A stretch of DNA of 64,000 bases from Chitinophaga varians (GTDB lineage: Bacteria > Bacteroidota > Bacteroidia > Chitinophagales > Chitinophagaceae): the NCBI RefSeq assembly GCF_014529945.1, contig NZ_JACVFB010000005.1:620001-684000 (forward strand), given 5' to 3'. This document shows, piece by piece, positions 1-8,661 of the stretch; position 1 is the stretch's first letter, and the number at the start of each line of letters is the position of its first letter. The position numbers and the translations under genes were made by a program. The notes under the pieces are model-generated. The model was not told the DNA's origin, searched no databases, and saw nothing but the letters and a program-made list of their open reading frames with translations.

Positions 1-325
1 GTTGACTGAAAATAACTGCCTTGGTGGAAGTATCTGTCAGTGTCAGTGTCGGTGTGGCCTGCTGATGTAACGGTGACGTATAAACGGCATTGAACCCAAT
101 CATCTCTGCCGGTTTGATGATGAACTTGCCGTAGGCTGTAGCTATGTCATAGTTGGTGGTGTCAATGGATACCTGCCATGCGTGGTCGCTGCCGTTATAT
201 CCATTGATGACTACCTGCATCACTTTTCTGGCCTTCAGATCTTCCTTATTGCAGGCGGTAAATAGCATACAGAACAGGATGCCCGTGATGGCGGTGGTAA
301 TGATATGTTTGAATAAAGACTTCAT
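1..325 (-). CDS. putative lipoprotein, 3' end cut by window edge
   Basis: The first 108 codons are present and the C-terminus runs off the left edge. The N-terminus is a hydrophobic signal ending in FTACNKED, a lipobox-like motif, so a lipidated envelope protein is likely. The mature part starts with a motif reading VINGYNGSD, which resembles the KGYNGGSED segment at the same place in the next gene upstream, so the two look like diverged paralogues. It is the last visible gene of the sigma/FecR/TonB receptor locus, 12 bases after the preceding stop. It may be a surface partner of the receptor. No enzymatic motif is visible and the function is unknown. The ATG at 325 is the only start that keeps the signal peptide. 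Confidence 0.6.
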   Translation of the reverse strand, partial: MKSLFKHIITTAITGILFCMLFTACNKEDLKARKVMQVVINGYNGSDHAWQVSIDTTNYDIATAYGKFIIKPAEMIGFNAVYTSPLHQQATPTLTLTDTSTKAVIFSQ

Positions 326-337
326 GATGTGTTGTTT

Positions 338-1123
338 TTATAACTCCAGATTTTTGTTAAACCTTATGCTGCGGTCTATTTCACTTTCACTGAAAATATA
401 GATAGTGGAAGAGGGATTCGGAGCTGCGGGAGTAGGGGCGCTGGATGAGGTAGGATGCCAGCTATACGCCGTTCCCTGTGTGTAATACTCGTTGGTGCCG
501 GCCTTGTAGATATAGGCTTTGAACAGCACGGGGGTATTCTGCCCGTTATATTGTTGGCCGGTGGTGGGAAAGGTGGATAATGTCACCGTTTCGCTGAATT
601 CGTTGGGCTTTACATTTTTAATACGGGTGATTTCTTCGAACACTTTCGGGGTGAAATAGTATTTCCCTAATACGATGTCTACCGGTTCACTGTAGTGGGT
701 CAGCGTGGGCATGAACAGGTAGGAAATTTTGATTTTTCCGTCTTCTTTGGCCTCTTTTTGTGGCATGTTCATCACCTGACCGTTCATATAAAAAAAGCTG
801 ATAACGGCTTTCCCTTCCTCTTTTTTCAGTTCTTTTTCCAGTACAATTTTTCCTGTTTCCTGCCCGGAGATGGTCAGTTTTACGGTGTGCTGATTCTCCC
901 GGAAGGTATAGGCTTCGCTTTGGTTAAAGTTGCCGCTGTTCAAATTGTATTTGAATTTAAAAGTGTCCACTTTTACCTCCAGATCTTCGCTGCCTCCGTT
1001 GTATCCTTTGACGGTGATGGGCAGCATTTCGCCTTTGTAGAGGAAGTCTGTTTTTTTGTTACAGGCGGCTGTTGTCAACAACATGACTCCTGCTATCAAC
1101 GTAAATATTTTCGCGTATGTCAT
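338..1123 (-). CDS. putative surface lipoprotein next to TonB receptor
   Basis: This 261-residue protein begins with a signal peptide and a lipobox-like TTAACNKK, predicting a lipoprotein. The mature part is rich in beta-strand-like sequence with the motif VKGYNGGSEDLEV near the start and a proline/serine/threonine-rich stretch near residues 225-240. It lies 29 bases after the TonB-dependent receptor on the same strand and 12 bases before a shorter-looking relative, so all three are probably co-transcribed. Position suggests a surface accessory of the receptor, in the place where SusD-like proteins often sit, but I see no SusD TPR pattern. I do not recognise a named family. Confidence 0.65.
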   Translation of the reverse strand: MTYAKIFTLIAGVMLLTTAACNKKTDFLYKGEMLPITVKGYNGGSEDLEVKVDTFKFKYNLNSGNFNQSEAYTFRENQHTVKLTISGQETGKIVLEKELKKEEGKAVISFFYMNGQVMNMPQKEAKEDGKIKISYLFMPTLTHYSEPVDIVLGKYYFTPKVFEEITRIKNVKPNEFSETVTLSTFPTTGQQYNGQNTPVLFKAYIYKAGTNEYYTQGTAYSWHPTSSSAPTPAAPNPSSTIYIFSESEIDRSIRFNKNLEL

Positions 1124-1152
1124 TTTTCTTTTTTTAGATGATCAGGCATAGA

Positions 1153-4100
1153 TTAGAAAGTGTAGGAAAGGGACAGGCTGAAAGACGTTCCTACTTTGCG
1201 AATGAAGGTGTCCTTGTCTCCAATCCGGGTTTTCGTTTTTCCATCTGCGGATGTTTCATAATGACCTTCTTCATATTTCTGCGAGAAACCTTCTTTCCAT
1301 TCATAGATATCACCCCATTCTGTAGCCGGGATTTGAGACAGGGAAAGGCCATTCCATTTGTCCTGGTATTTGTAGGTGTCGGTGCTGTTGATATAAAAAC
1401 GATAAGCGGTGTTAGTGATGTTGCTGACGTTCAGTCTTACATGCAGTTTTTTGTCCTTCAGGAAAGCGTAACTTAATTGTGCGTCCAGCTGGTCGCGAGG
1501 CCGTTCGTATTCTACGATGTTGGGTGTCATGCCGGCGGTAAAGGTTTTATAGCCCATGTGATTGAAGGCTACGTTGGCGCCTAAACGGTTACCGGTATAT
1601 TGGAGGCCAATATTGTACAATACGGGTACCTGTCCGTATAAGGGTCTCTTTTCTTTTTGCAGGGTTTTGGTACGGTACTCATATCGAATACCATATTTAT
1701 CCTCGGTAAGGCCTTTTCCCTGAAAGGCGCTGGCTTGTACTTCAGAGCTTTGGAGCGTGAGGTTGCCGTTCAGGAAAATATTGTTCAGCCATTTCCAGCC
1801 GGGGTTCATGAACCCGAGCCGTTTGCGTATATCCAGTTCCCAGCCTTTCACCTTTGCCCACTCTGAGTTTTGAGTAGTCACATATACCCTCATGGTGGCA
1901 TCGGGTTGCATGCGGTATATCTCTACTGGTTTATCAAAATATTTATAAAAGAATCCTGCGGAGATGACTTCACCCGGTTGCGGATACCATTCAAAACGCA
2001 GATCGTAGTGGTCTATTAGTGTGGATAACACGCCTTCATTACGGCGGTAGGCGCCAATGCCGGGGTCATAGCGTATCATGCGGGAGTTTTCAATCAGGGC
2101 TGGCCTTACTACAGATTGTGCATAGGCTGCTCTGATATTGAAATCCCGGAGTGGGGTGGCGGTAAGACTGGCGGAAGGAAGATAACGCCATTTTTTTTCT
2201 TCTGAGGTGGGGTCGGCGAAAGGAGAGACTACTTTTCCTGTTTCAGGGTCCACGTATTTAAGTTTTTCTCCCTGGTCTATCATCGTGGAAATGGTGAGGT
2301 CATTGGAGCCGTTTTTCAGTCTTTCGTATTGATAGGATTCTGCCCGGATCCCCCACACCAGCCGTAGCCAGCTGGTAATACGATTGTCCATCATGCCATA
2401 CACCGCCTGGTTGATATTTTTGCCTTCGTAGCTGTTCCGGGAGAAAGAGGCCGGATAATACAGGAGGTCTTTTAAAGGATCGTTGAAATCCAGGTATTTG
2501 GTCCATTCCTGTACCGGCACAAAAGGATAGACGCTACCCTGAGGTTCAACAGAGCCAATAGGTAATACCATCCAGTCATACAACCCTTGGCGTTCCATAA
2601 ATTGATAACCGGCTTTGATGGTTTGTTTTTGCCCCAGTGCTTTGAAATGATAGCTAAGGGCTGCTTCTGCCATTTTATTGGTTTCCTCATACAGGTATTG
2701 TGCTCTGTTGAAAGTACCGTTACCGGGATTGGTAACACCGCTCGGCATGACATTGTGCGTGGTATTGTTGAGCGTGCGGGTAGGTACCAGCCAGGCCTCT
2801 ACGGCATCCTTTTCCAGATTGGTCAGCTTATTGCGGGAAAGGTTCCAGTCAAATTGAAAAGCGCCCAGCGTATGCTCGCCACTGATACGGTTTTGTAGCA
2901 GGTCAATGAATTTAGGACGGTCATACTCCCGAACCGCAGGCGCATCATCAGAACCAATTTCATTACCCCAGCCTACAAGGCGGGAAAACTGATTGTTGAA
3001 CACGCGGGAATAGAAATTACGCACGGTAATTTTGTGGTGCTTCATGCTCCAGCCCATATTGAGTAGAGCTCCCCAGGTGGTGTTAAAATTATAATGTTTG
3101 GAATAGGTGGGCAGCAGTTCCTCTCCGGTGGCTGCATCATAGCTGGGTGCGCCTATTTTCTCCCAGTCTCCCCGCTCAAAGTGAGAGATATCATCAATAG
3201 ACTGTTCATTGCGATAGCTGATGGAACCAACAAAACCAAGGCGATGCGCTTTCAGCTGATAGCTGCGTCCCAGGCTGAATTGGTAATTCTGTCCGGGCGC
3301 CGTGCGGTAAATTCTGGTGCCCATTCTTTCCAGTCCGCCTATTCTTTTATTTTGTTCAGCGATCATCGCGGGTGTTATGGGCGTAACACCAGGGGTGGGC
3401 GCTGCATTAGGATTTTTAGGGTTATAGTTTAGGTTGTTAAAAGTCAGCAGATCATCAGGGAAATGCTCTCTGCTGCCATCATCAAAACCCAGATAGTCTT
3501 TGGTGCCACGGCCATAGCCCAGGAATTCTTTGCCGGTGCTGCCGACTGTATATTTCCCGCCAATACCGATCGTGGTGAAGTTCTGTTGGGGGATAGCGAA
3601 GGTGTTCACCTGTATCAGGCCACCGCCAAAGCCAAAACTCATGTCCGGTGTGGAGGTCTTGGATACGATCACATTGTCGATCAGGTTGCTGGGGATAATA
3701 TCAAATTCAAAATCGCGTACCTGTACGTCTGTGCTGGGTAAGATCGCGCCGTCCATCATGGCGAGATTGTACCGTTCTGCAATACCGCGTACGACTACAC
3801 GACGGTTGTCGTTGGTGCTGATACCGGAAATTCTTTTTAATGTTTCACCTACATTTTTGTCAGGCAACGCGGCAATCTGTTCTCTGCTGATGCCATTAGA
3901 GATACCGGCTTCGTTTTTTTGCCGGATATAGAGTGCATTGACACTCTCTTTTTTTACGGAAGAAGTGACCACCACACCCGCCAGTGTTTTTTTCTCTCTC
4001 TTAAGGGTGATGTTTAGGTCAAAAGTCTGTTCGTCTTTTATTTCGATGTCGGTCACCAGTTTGGAGACATAGCCGATGGAAGATACCTCTGCCTGATACG

Positions 4101-4620
4101 TTCCTTTAGGCAGAGCGAGGACGAATGAGCCGTCTTTTGCACTGGTGGCGCCTTTGTTGCCGATGCGGATGGTGACGTCGGGCAATGGGTCGCCGTTTCC
4201 TTCGTCAATGATTCTGCCTGTCACGCGCCCGGGTGCTTTCTTCGCGGGATCGGTGGCTGCCTTGTAAACAGGATCAGGAAGGAGGAAAATCAGTTTGCCT
4301 TTAATAGTATAGGTAATAGGACTTTTGTCGAAGATACCGCTCAAAACGTTGGTTAATGAGGCATCTGACAAAGAGAGTGTAACGTTTTTGCCATAGGCTG
4401 CCAGTGAGTTTTCGGAATAGGAAAAACTAAAGCCTGTTTGTCGTTCAATATGAGTACATGCTTCGCGCAGCGGGGTGTTCCTGAATTGTACGGATATTTT
4501 TTTAGCTGCGTCCTGCGCTTGCAGGGCGATGCTCCATATGAGCAGGCATCCCAGGAAAATGATGCGGAATGCATTTCGGGGCAGCATTCGTCTCCCATGC
4601 CCCGTTCGATTTTTTTTCAT
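1153..4620 (-). CDS. TonB-dependent receptor with STN and carboxypeptidase-like domains
   Basis: Outer-membrane receptor of about 1155 residues, expected to import a ligand using TonB energy. Order of parts: signal peptide; an STN (secretin/TonB short N-terminal) domain at about residues 35-110, including ISVQFRNTPLREACTHIERQ; a carboxypeptidase-like regulatory beta-sandwich at about 130-220; a plug domain with NVGETLKRISGIS and RGIAERYNLAMMDG; then a long beta-barrel ending in SLSLSYTF with a terminal aromatic residue. The STN domain is what contacts FecR in transducer-type receptors, and fecR plus an ECF sigma gene lie just upstream, so this is a signal-transducing receptor. The start at 4620 was chosen over a 13-codon upstream extension because it puts MKKNR directly before the signal peptide. 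Substrate cannot be read from the sequence. Confidence 0.9.
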   Translation of the reverse strand: MKKNRTGHGRRMLPRNAFRIIFLGCLLIWSIALQAQDAAKKISVQFRNTPLREACTHIERQTGFSFSYSENSLAAYGKNVTLSLSDASLTNVLSGIFDKSPITYTIKGKLIFLLPDPVYKAATDPAKKAPGRVTGRIIDEGNGDPLPDVTIRIGNKGATSAKDGSFVLALPKGTYQAEVSSIGYVSKLVTDIEIKDEQTFDLNITLKREKKTLAGVVVTSSVKKESVNALYIRQKNEAGISNGISREQIAALPDKNVGETLKRISGISTNDNRRVVVRGIAERYNLAMMDGAILPSTDVQVRDFEFDIIPSNLIDNVIVSKTSTPDMSFGFGGGLIQVNTFAIPQQNFTTIGIGGKYTVGSTGKEFLGYGRGTKDYLGFDDGSREHFPDDLLTFNNLNYNPKNPNAAPTPGVTPITPAMIAEQNKRIGGLERMGTRIYRTAPGQNYQFSLGRSYQLKAHRLGFVGSISYRNEQSIDDISHFERGDWEKIGAPSYDAATGEELLPTYSKHYNFNTTWGALLNMGWSMKHHKITVRNFYSRVFNNQFSRLVGWGNEIGSDDAPAVREYDRPKFIDLLQNRISGEHTLGAFQFDWNLSRNKLTNLEKDAVEAWLVPTRTLNNTTHNVMPSGVTNPGNGTFNRAQYLYEETNKMAEAALSYHFKALGQKQTIKAGYQFMERQGLYDWMVLPIGSVEPQGSVYPFVPVQEWTKYLDFNDPLKDLLYYPASFSRNSYEGKNINQAVYGMMDNRITSWLRLVWGIRAESYQYERLKNGSNDLTISTMIDQGEKLKYVDPETGKVVSPFADPTSEEKKWRYLPSASLTATPLRDFNIRAAYAQSVVRPALIENSRMIRYDPGIGAYRRNEGVLSTLIDHYDLRFEWYPQPGEVISAGFFYKYFDKPVEIYRMQPDATMRVYVTTQNSEWAKVKGWELDIRKRLGFMNPGWKWLNNIFLNGNLTLQSSEVQASAFQGKGLTEDKYGIRYEYRTKTLQKEKRPLYGQVPVLYNIGLQYTGNRLGANVAFNHMGYKTFTAGMTPNIVEYERPRDQLDAQLSYAFLKDKKLHVRLNVSNITNTAYRFYINSTDTYKYQDKWNGLSLSQIPATEWGDIYEWKEGFSQKYEEGHYETSADGKTKTRIGDKDTFIRKVGTSFSLSLSYTF

Positions 4621-4701
4621 ACTTTTAATTGTTGTTTGTGTTATGGAAATGGCCACCATTGGATTCCCGTCCCCCGGCGGCTTTCATAGCGCATGTTCAT
4701 C

Positions 4702-4725
4702 TCCGCTTCTCTCAACAGAAGCGGA
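4702..4725. terminator. intercistronic hairpin between fecR and receptor gene
   Basis: A 9-bp perfect stem (TCCGCTTCT / AGAAGCGGA) with a 6-base loop sits 5 bases after the fecR stop. A T-run follows only on the plus strand, so on the minus-strand transcript it is a hairpin without a U-tract. It could act as an RNA-processing or partial attenuation site between fecR and the receptor gene. Confidence 0.45.
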
Positions 4726-4729
4726 TTTT

Positions 4730-5743
4730 TTATTTTATCAATACTGTTTTTCCGGATCGTGTGGCTGTTACGCCGGCAGTCATGGAAACAATATCCAGTG
4801 CTTCATCTACCGTCGAATGGTGAAGGGTAGTGGTGATAATGCCGTTGCCTGCTTCCGGATGTACAAACCGGATGCTGATACCATAGTACCGTTCAAGCTC
4901 CGCGGCCACTTCTTTCAGGGATTGTTTACGGAATATCAGGACACCATGCCGCCACGCCCCGATGCCGGCTGTATCTGGCAACATTTGCACGGTGGCTTTT
5001 CCGGTGTTGGTGTTAAAGAGCAACAGCTGTTGTTGGGTTAACGTCGCTATCGGGCTTACCTCCGGTTGTTGGCTCTTCATCACGTTTACCACGCCTTGGG
5101 CAACAGCTACCTTGATGGAGGATTCTGTGTTGCGGTAACGGACGTTAAAAGCAGTACCTACATCCACGGTGGTAAGGCCGGCTGTCTGCACGCTGAAAGG
5201 ATGGGTGCCGCCATGCTGAACAATAAAATAAGCTTCCCCTTCCAGGATGATTTTCCGGTTGGTAATACCGAAATTTTGATTGTATTGCAGGCTGCTGAGG
5301 GCATCGAGGTACACCAGTGAACTGTCTGGCAGCATGATTTTAGTTCTCTTCCCGGCTTCATTATGCAGTTGTACCCATTGATGTTCCTGTGCATCCCGTT
5401 GCCACCGGGTTTGCTGCCATCGCCAGCCGGCCAGGGCTACAACACTGATGAACGCAGCGGCGGCTGCTACTTTCCACCAACGGAACGGTGATAATTGTTT
5501 CACGGGTGTTGCTGGCGCAGGCCGTACCAACGCAAGATATTCCTGGTACTTCTTGCCGGCATCAGCTTCGGGCGTATAGGTTTCGCCGGAAACCTGCTGC
5601 CAGTCCAGTAACAGCCATTCCCCGAGGCTTTCCTGGTAAACAGGATCGTGCAGGTACTGCCGGATCGAGCTCAGTTGCTCCGGGGTACAACGGTCATTTA
5701 TATATATCCTGATAAGTTTTTTATCAACGGGTTGTTGCTGCAT
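4730..5743 (-). CDS. FecR family anti-sigma factor
   Basis: A 337-residue inner-membrane regulator. The cytoplasmic N-terminal part is followed by one membrane segment near residues 90-107 (VAAAAAFISVVALAG), a periplasmic FecR domain at about 120-220 (RTKIMLPDSSLVYLDALSSL, then VDVGTAFNVR), and a C-terminal DUF4974-type domain ending IVSMTAGVTATRSGKTVLIK. In this family the periplasmic part reads the STN domain of the partner receptor and the cytoplasmic part holds or activates the ECF sigma factor. The sigma gene is 83 bases upstream and the receptor about 110 bases downstream on the same strand, the standard order. Which ligand triggers it is unknown. Confidence 0.92.
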   Translation of the reverse strand: MQQQPVDKKLIRIYINDRCTPEQLSSIRQYLHDPVYQESLGEWLLLDWQQVSGETYTPEADAGKKYQEYLALVRPAPATPVKQLSPFRWWKVAAAAAFISVVALAGWRWQQTRWQRDAQEHQWVQLHNEAGKRTKIMLPDSSLVYLDALSSLQYNQNFGITNRKIILEGEAYFIVQHGGTHPFSVQTAGLTTVDVGTAFNVRYRNTESSIKVAVAQGVVNVMKSQQPEVSPIATLTQQQLLLFNTNTGKATVQMLPDTAGIGAWRHGVLIFRKQSLKEVAAELERYYGISIRFVHPEAGNGIITTTLHHSTVDEALDIVSMTAGVTATRSGKTVLIK

Positions 5744-5826
5744 ACAGACAGGCGTTTGGTGCCTTTACCTGCGTATATCCCTGGGCGTTAATATTCCCCT
5801 ATGGCATAACAATTTGTTAACACTGA

Positions 5827-6381
5827 CTATAAAATAATGGAGGCTAAATGTTGGGCGAGTTGCGTGCGTAATTGCTTTAATGTGGCAGAGATCTGGTTTT
5901 CCACAGTTTTAGGGGAGATGTTCAGTTGTTGGGCAATTTCTTTATAAGTAAGATTTTGTTCCCGGTGCAACAAAAATATCCGGCGTCGTTGTTCGGGTAA
6001 GCCGGCGAGGCTTTCCTGATAATGGCGCATGAGCTCTCCGTATAATACAGGGTCCGTCGCCGCGGCAGGGTCGGTAGGCTCTCCGCCTGCTTCGAGCGAA
6101 AAAAGGTGGTCCACTTTTTTCTGCCATGATTTGATGACACGATGGCGGGCTATGGTAAACAGATAGTTCTCAAAGGTGGCGGAGTTGTTGACCGACTGCC
6201 TGCATTGCCAGACTTTTACCAGTATTTCGGTGGTGAGGTCTTCAGCATCAGCCTCATTTTTGAGATAACGGAATGTATAGCGTAGCAACCTTTGGCGGTA
6301 ATAATGGAATACCGCTTCAAAAGCGGTATCATCCCCTTGCAGCCAGCGGTCTATTGGGCCTGAAATATCTTCATGAGGCAT
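5827..6381 (-). CDS. ECF RNA polymerase sigma-70 factor
   Basis: A 184-residue extracytoplasmic-function sigma factor. Region 2 is at about residues 25-90 (YYRQRLLRYTFRYLKNEADA, then AEDLTTEILVKVW) and region 4 at about 125-180 (LPEQRRRIFLLHREQNLTYK, EIAQQLNISPKTVENQISA), containing the DNA-binding helix-turn-helix. Length and layout fit the Bacteroidota FecI-like class. It is the first gene of the sigma-fecR-receptor-lipoprotein series on the minus strand and should direct RNA polymerase to the promoter of that locus when FecR signals. ATG at 6381 is used; there is no better upstream start. Confidence 0.93.
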   Translation of the reverse strand: MPHEDISGPIDRWLQGDDTAFEAVFHYYRQRLLRYTFRYLKNEADAEDLTTEILVKVWQCRQSVNNSATFENYLFTIARHRVIKSWQKKVDHLFSLEAGGEPTDPAAATDPVLYGELMRHYQESLAGLPEQRRRIFLLHREQNLTYKEIAQQLNISPKTVENQISATLKQLRTQLAQHLASIIL

Positions 6382-6443
6382 AGTGTTGTCGTGCTGTTGA
6401 CTGCAAAGAAAAAGAATTTTGTATTAAGGGAGTATTAAGAAAA

Positions 6444-6473
6444 ACAGGTAATGCCTTGGGGAGCATTACCTGT
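6444..6473 (-). terminator. intrinsic terminator of the small-ORF unit
   Basis: Perfect 11-bp stem ACAGGTAATGC / GCATTACCTGT with an 8-base loop. On the minus strand it is followed by TTTTTCTT. It lies 24 bases after the stop of the 65-codon ORF and ends that transcript before the sigma factor gene. Confidence 0.8.
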
Positions 6474-6496
6474 TCGGACGCACAAATGCCGGATGG

Positions 6497-6694
6497 TTAT
6501 ACCCTGTTTTTACCCTTAAAACGTTTTCGGATACTATAACCCAGGCTCATGGCAATACAAGCAGGACATACGCCAAACCTGAAAAAAGTAAGGGCCGCTT
6601 TTTTATACCAGGGTAAATTTGCGGGAATAATGGGACAGCTTACGCCATCACCTTCGTATTCCTGAATACCCCATACATTGATACTTTCCTTCAT
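6497..6694 (-). CDS. small hypothetical protein, 65 residues, four Cys
   Basis: A short protein with a charged start, a hydrophobic middle (KKAALTFFRFGVCPACIAMS) containing a CPAC motif plus another Cys in VSCPIIPA, and a basic C-terminus (IRKRFKGKNRV). The middle could be one membrane-associated helix. It is preceded 19 bases upstream by a 26-codon ORF and followed by a clear terminator, which supports a real transcription unit separate from the sigma factor. I do not recognise the family. The CPAC pair could be a redox or metal site, but that is inference. Confidence 0.55.
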   Translation of the reverse strand: MKESINVWGIQEYEGDGVSCPIIPANLPWYKKAALTFFRFGVCPACIAMSLGYSIRKRFKGKNRV

Positions 6695-6713
6695 GGTATC
6701 TGATTAAAATGAT

Positions 6714-6794
6714 TTAACCCAGAAAATGATAGAGGCACCATCCTGTGAGTGTAACTGAAATGATACAGAGAATAATTTTCGTTTGTTTTTTCAT
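6714..6794 (-). CDS. possible 26-residue membrane microprotein
   Basis: ATG-initiated ORF of 26 codons with a lysine-rich start (MKKQTK) and a hydrophobic run (IILCIISVTLTGWCLYHFL), the shape of a single-span membrane peptide. It ends 19 bases before the 65-codon ORF on the same strand. It could be a microprotein or simply a leader ORF of its neighbour. Nothing homologous is recognised. Confidence 0.35.
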   Translation of the reverse strand: MKKQTKIILCIISVTLTGWCLYHFLG

Positions 6795-7200
6795 GTTTGC
6801 AGCAATTAATTATTGACAAATGGGTGGATGCATTTGAATGATTAATGCCTGTTTCTTTTAATAATCACCCGGAGAGGAAATTTTTTCACCGCATTTTTTG
6901 TATCAAAAAAATGCATAGCCTTAATTGTTGCCAAAAATCAACTAAGAAATCATTTTTGTTCTAAGGTTCAATAGCGTTTGTTAGTATGCTTAACCTTTAT
7001 TCCACCTGCAGCAGCATTTTGGCCACTGAGAACAACCTTTTACAGAAAAGAGCAACGATGGACAGATGCCTGTTCCGGGAGAGGAGGATAAAACGTATAA
7101 CGGATACCGTTAATACAGATTGATTTTTTATCGATTACTGGTCGGAGTCTGTATGACTATGAAGAAAATAAAGCTGGGTAAATTATGTATAAAACTGAAA
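6795..7200. other. intergenic region without a recognised gene
   Basis: AT-rich stretch between the small ORFs and the tRNA terminator. I find no ORF with coding character, no tRNA and no strong hairpin. It must contain the promoter of the minus-strand small-ORF unit, but I could not place a convincing TAnnTTTG box. Confidence 0.4.
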
Positions 7201-7229
7201 AAGCCTCCGGAACTGACGTTCGGAGGCTT
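7201..7229 (-). terminator. terminator downstream of the tRNA pair
   Basis: Stem AAGCCTCCG / CGGAGGCTT with an 11-base loop, flanked by A-run and T-run so it can work in both directions. On the minus strand it follows tRNA-Tyr directly and should end the tRNA transcript. Confidence 0.8.
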
Positions 7230-7236
7230 TTTTGCG

Positions 7237-7319
7237 TGGGCAGGATAGGATTCGAACCTATGAAGTCGAAAGACAGCGGATTTACAGTCCGCCCCATTTG
7301 GCCGCTCTGGAACCTGCCC
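7237..7319 (-). tRNA. tRNA-Tyr (anticodon GTA)
   Basis: An 83-base tRNA with acceptor stem GGGCAGG / CCTGCCC, discriminator A, the T-arm motif GGTTCGAATCC and the anticodon loop ACTGTAAATCC with GTA. A long variable arm (class II tRNA) is present as expected for tRNA-Tyr. The encoded 3' end carries no CCA. Confidence 0.95.
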
Positions 7320-7380
7320 TTCGATGTTGAAAAGAGAAAAGAAAAAGGAACAGACTTGCGTCTATTCCTTTTCATCCTTG

Positions 7381-7454
7381 CGGACTGGACGGGACTCGAA
7401 CCCGCGACCTCCGCCGTGACAGGGCGGCATTCTAACCGACTGAACTACCAATCC
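7381..7454 (-). tRNA. tRNA-Asp (anticodon GTC)
   Basis: A 74-base tRNA with acceptor stem GGATTGG / CCAGTCC and discriminator G. The D-arm holds AGTTCAGTCGGTTAGAATG, the anticodon loop CCTGTCACG with GTC, and the T-arm GGGTTCGAGTCCC. It is upstream of tRNA-Tyr on the same strand and both probably come from one precursor. Confidence 0.96.
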
Positions 7455-7530
7455 TTTTCAAAAAAAAATTGCTGTTTGACCAGCTATCTTTCTGTATCCC
7501 AAGACGTTGTGTTGTTCCGTTTTGGGATTG

Positions 7531-7538
7531 CAAAGATA
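7531..7538 (-). promoter_or_regulatory. -7 box for the tRNA transcript
   Basis: On the minus strand the octamer reads TATCTTTG, an exact TAnnTTTG match for the Bacteroidota housekeeping sigma factor. It lies 77 bases before tRNA-Asp. No TTG sits at the ideal 19-base spacing. Confidence 0.6.
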
Positions 7539-7626
7539 GCAACAAAGTTCCCAATTAAGCAAATCTTTTTTAAAAAAAATTTTCAGCACTATCTTTACAC
7601 CCGATCTTTAACCAATTAAACTATTT

Positions 7627-8580
7627 ATGCAATTCCTGGATTTCGAAAAACCTATCGCGGATTTATATGAGCAGCTGGCTAAGCTGAAGGAGAATGGTGA
7701 AAAGTCCGGGGTAGATGTTTCTGCTACAGTGAAGGAATACGAGCAGAAAATTGAAGACACCCGTCTCAACATCTACACCCATCTCACCGCCTGGCAGCGT
7801 GTACAGCTCAGCCGCCATCCGGATAGGCCCTATACTTTGGCGTATATCGAAAAAATGTGCACCAACTTTATGGAACTGCACGGCGACCGGAATGTGAAAG
7901 ACGACAAAGCCATGGTAGGTGGCTTTGCTGACCTGGATGGGGAAACCGTGATGTTTATCGGTCAGCAGAAAGGGGTGAACACTAAAATGCGCCAGCTCAG
8001 GAACTTCGGGATGGCTAACCCTGAAGGCTACCGCAAAGCGCTCCGCCTCATGAAACTGGCGGAAAGATTCAACAAGCCCATTGTAACCCTCATCGATACT
8101 CCCGGTGCTTATCCGGGCCTGGAAGCGGAAGAAAGAGGCCAGGCAGAGGCCATCGCCCGCAACCTCTTTGAAATGGTAAAACTCCGCGTACCGGTTATCT
8201 GCATCATTATCGGTGAAGGGGCCTCTGGTGGCGCACTCGGCATCGGTATCGGCGACCGTGTGCTGATGCTCGAAAACAGCTGGTATACCGTTATCTCTCC
8301 GGAAAACTGCTCTACCATCCTCTGGCGCAGCTGGAACTTCAAAGAAAAAGCCGCAGAAGAACTGAAGCTGACTTCCGACTATATGAGCCAATTTGGACTG
8401 GTGGACGGCCTTGTCCGCGAACCACTGGGCGGTGCTCACGTAAACCCGGATGAAATGGCGTCTATCCTGAAAACAAAAATCAAGGAGACACTGGCGGAAT
8501 TGAAGAAGATCGACCCCGATGTTCGTATCGAACAAAGGATCGATAAGTTCTCCCGCATGGGCTTTTACGAAGAACACTAA
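7627..8580 (+). CDS. accA: acetyl-CoA carboxylase carboxyltransferase subunit alpha
   Basis: A 317-residue subunit of the carboxyltransferase half of acetyl-CoA carboxylase. With AccD it moves the carboxyl group from biotin on AccB to acetyl-CoA, giving malonyl-CoA for fatty acid synthesis. Visible hallmarks are the N-terminal helical segment, LIDTPGAYPGLEAEERGQAE near residue 160, and GEGASGGALGIGIGDRVLML followed by ISPENCSTILW near 200-235. Length is normal for the family. The ATG at 7627 follows a TATCTTTA -7-like box at 7590-7597. A hairpin terminator follows, so it is likely monocistronic even though dapA comes next on the same strand. Confidence 0.97.
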   Translation: MQFLDFEKPIADLYEQLAKLKENGEKSGVDVSATVKEYEQKIEDTRLNIYTHLTAWQRVQLSRHPDRPYTLAYIEKMCTNFMELHGDRNVKDDKAMVGGFADLDGETVMFIGQQKGVNTKMRQLRNFGMANPEGYRKALRLMKLAERFNKPIVTLIDTPGAYPGLEAEERGQAEAIARNLFEMVKLRVPVICIIIGEGASGGALGIGIGDRVLMLENSWYTVISPENCSTILWRSWNFKEKAAEELKLTSDYMSQFGLVDGLVREPLGGAHVNPDEMASILKTKIKETLAELKKIDPDVRIEQRIDKFSRMGFYEEH

Positions 8581-8605
8581 AAAAAATTTAGAGATCACAA
8601 TAAAA

Positions 8606-8646
8606 AATTAGAATTTCGGCCTTCGGAATTCTAATTTTTATTTTTT
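8606..8646 (+). terminator. terminator after accA
   Basis: Stem TTAGAATT / AATTCTAA with extra A/T pairs outside, a GGCC-containing loop, and a T-rich tail on the plus strand. Confidence 0.7.
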
Positions 8647-8661
8647 CCCGTAAAAACACAC

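Noticed and set aside
7237..7454. Integration site of a mobile element next to the tRNA genes
   Set aside because: No integrase, no repeated tRNA 3' end and no change in base composition were seen.
7157..7619. Short frames covering the tRNA genes on both strands
   Set aside because: They overlap two complete tRNA genes, so they are not proteins.
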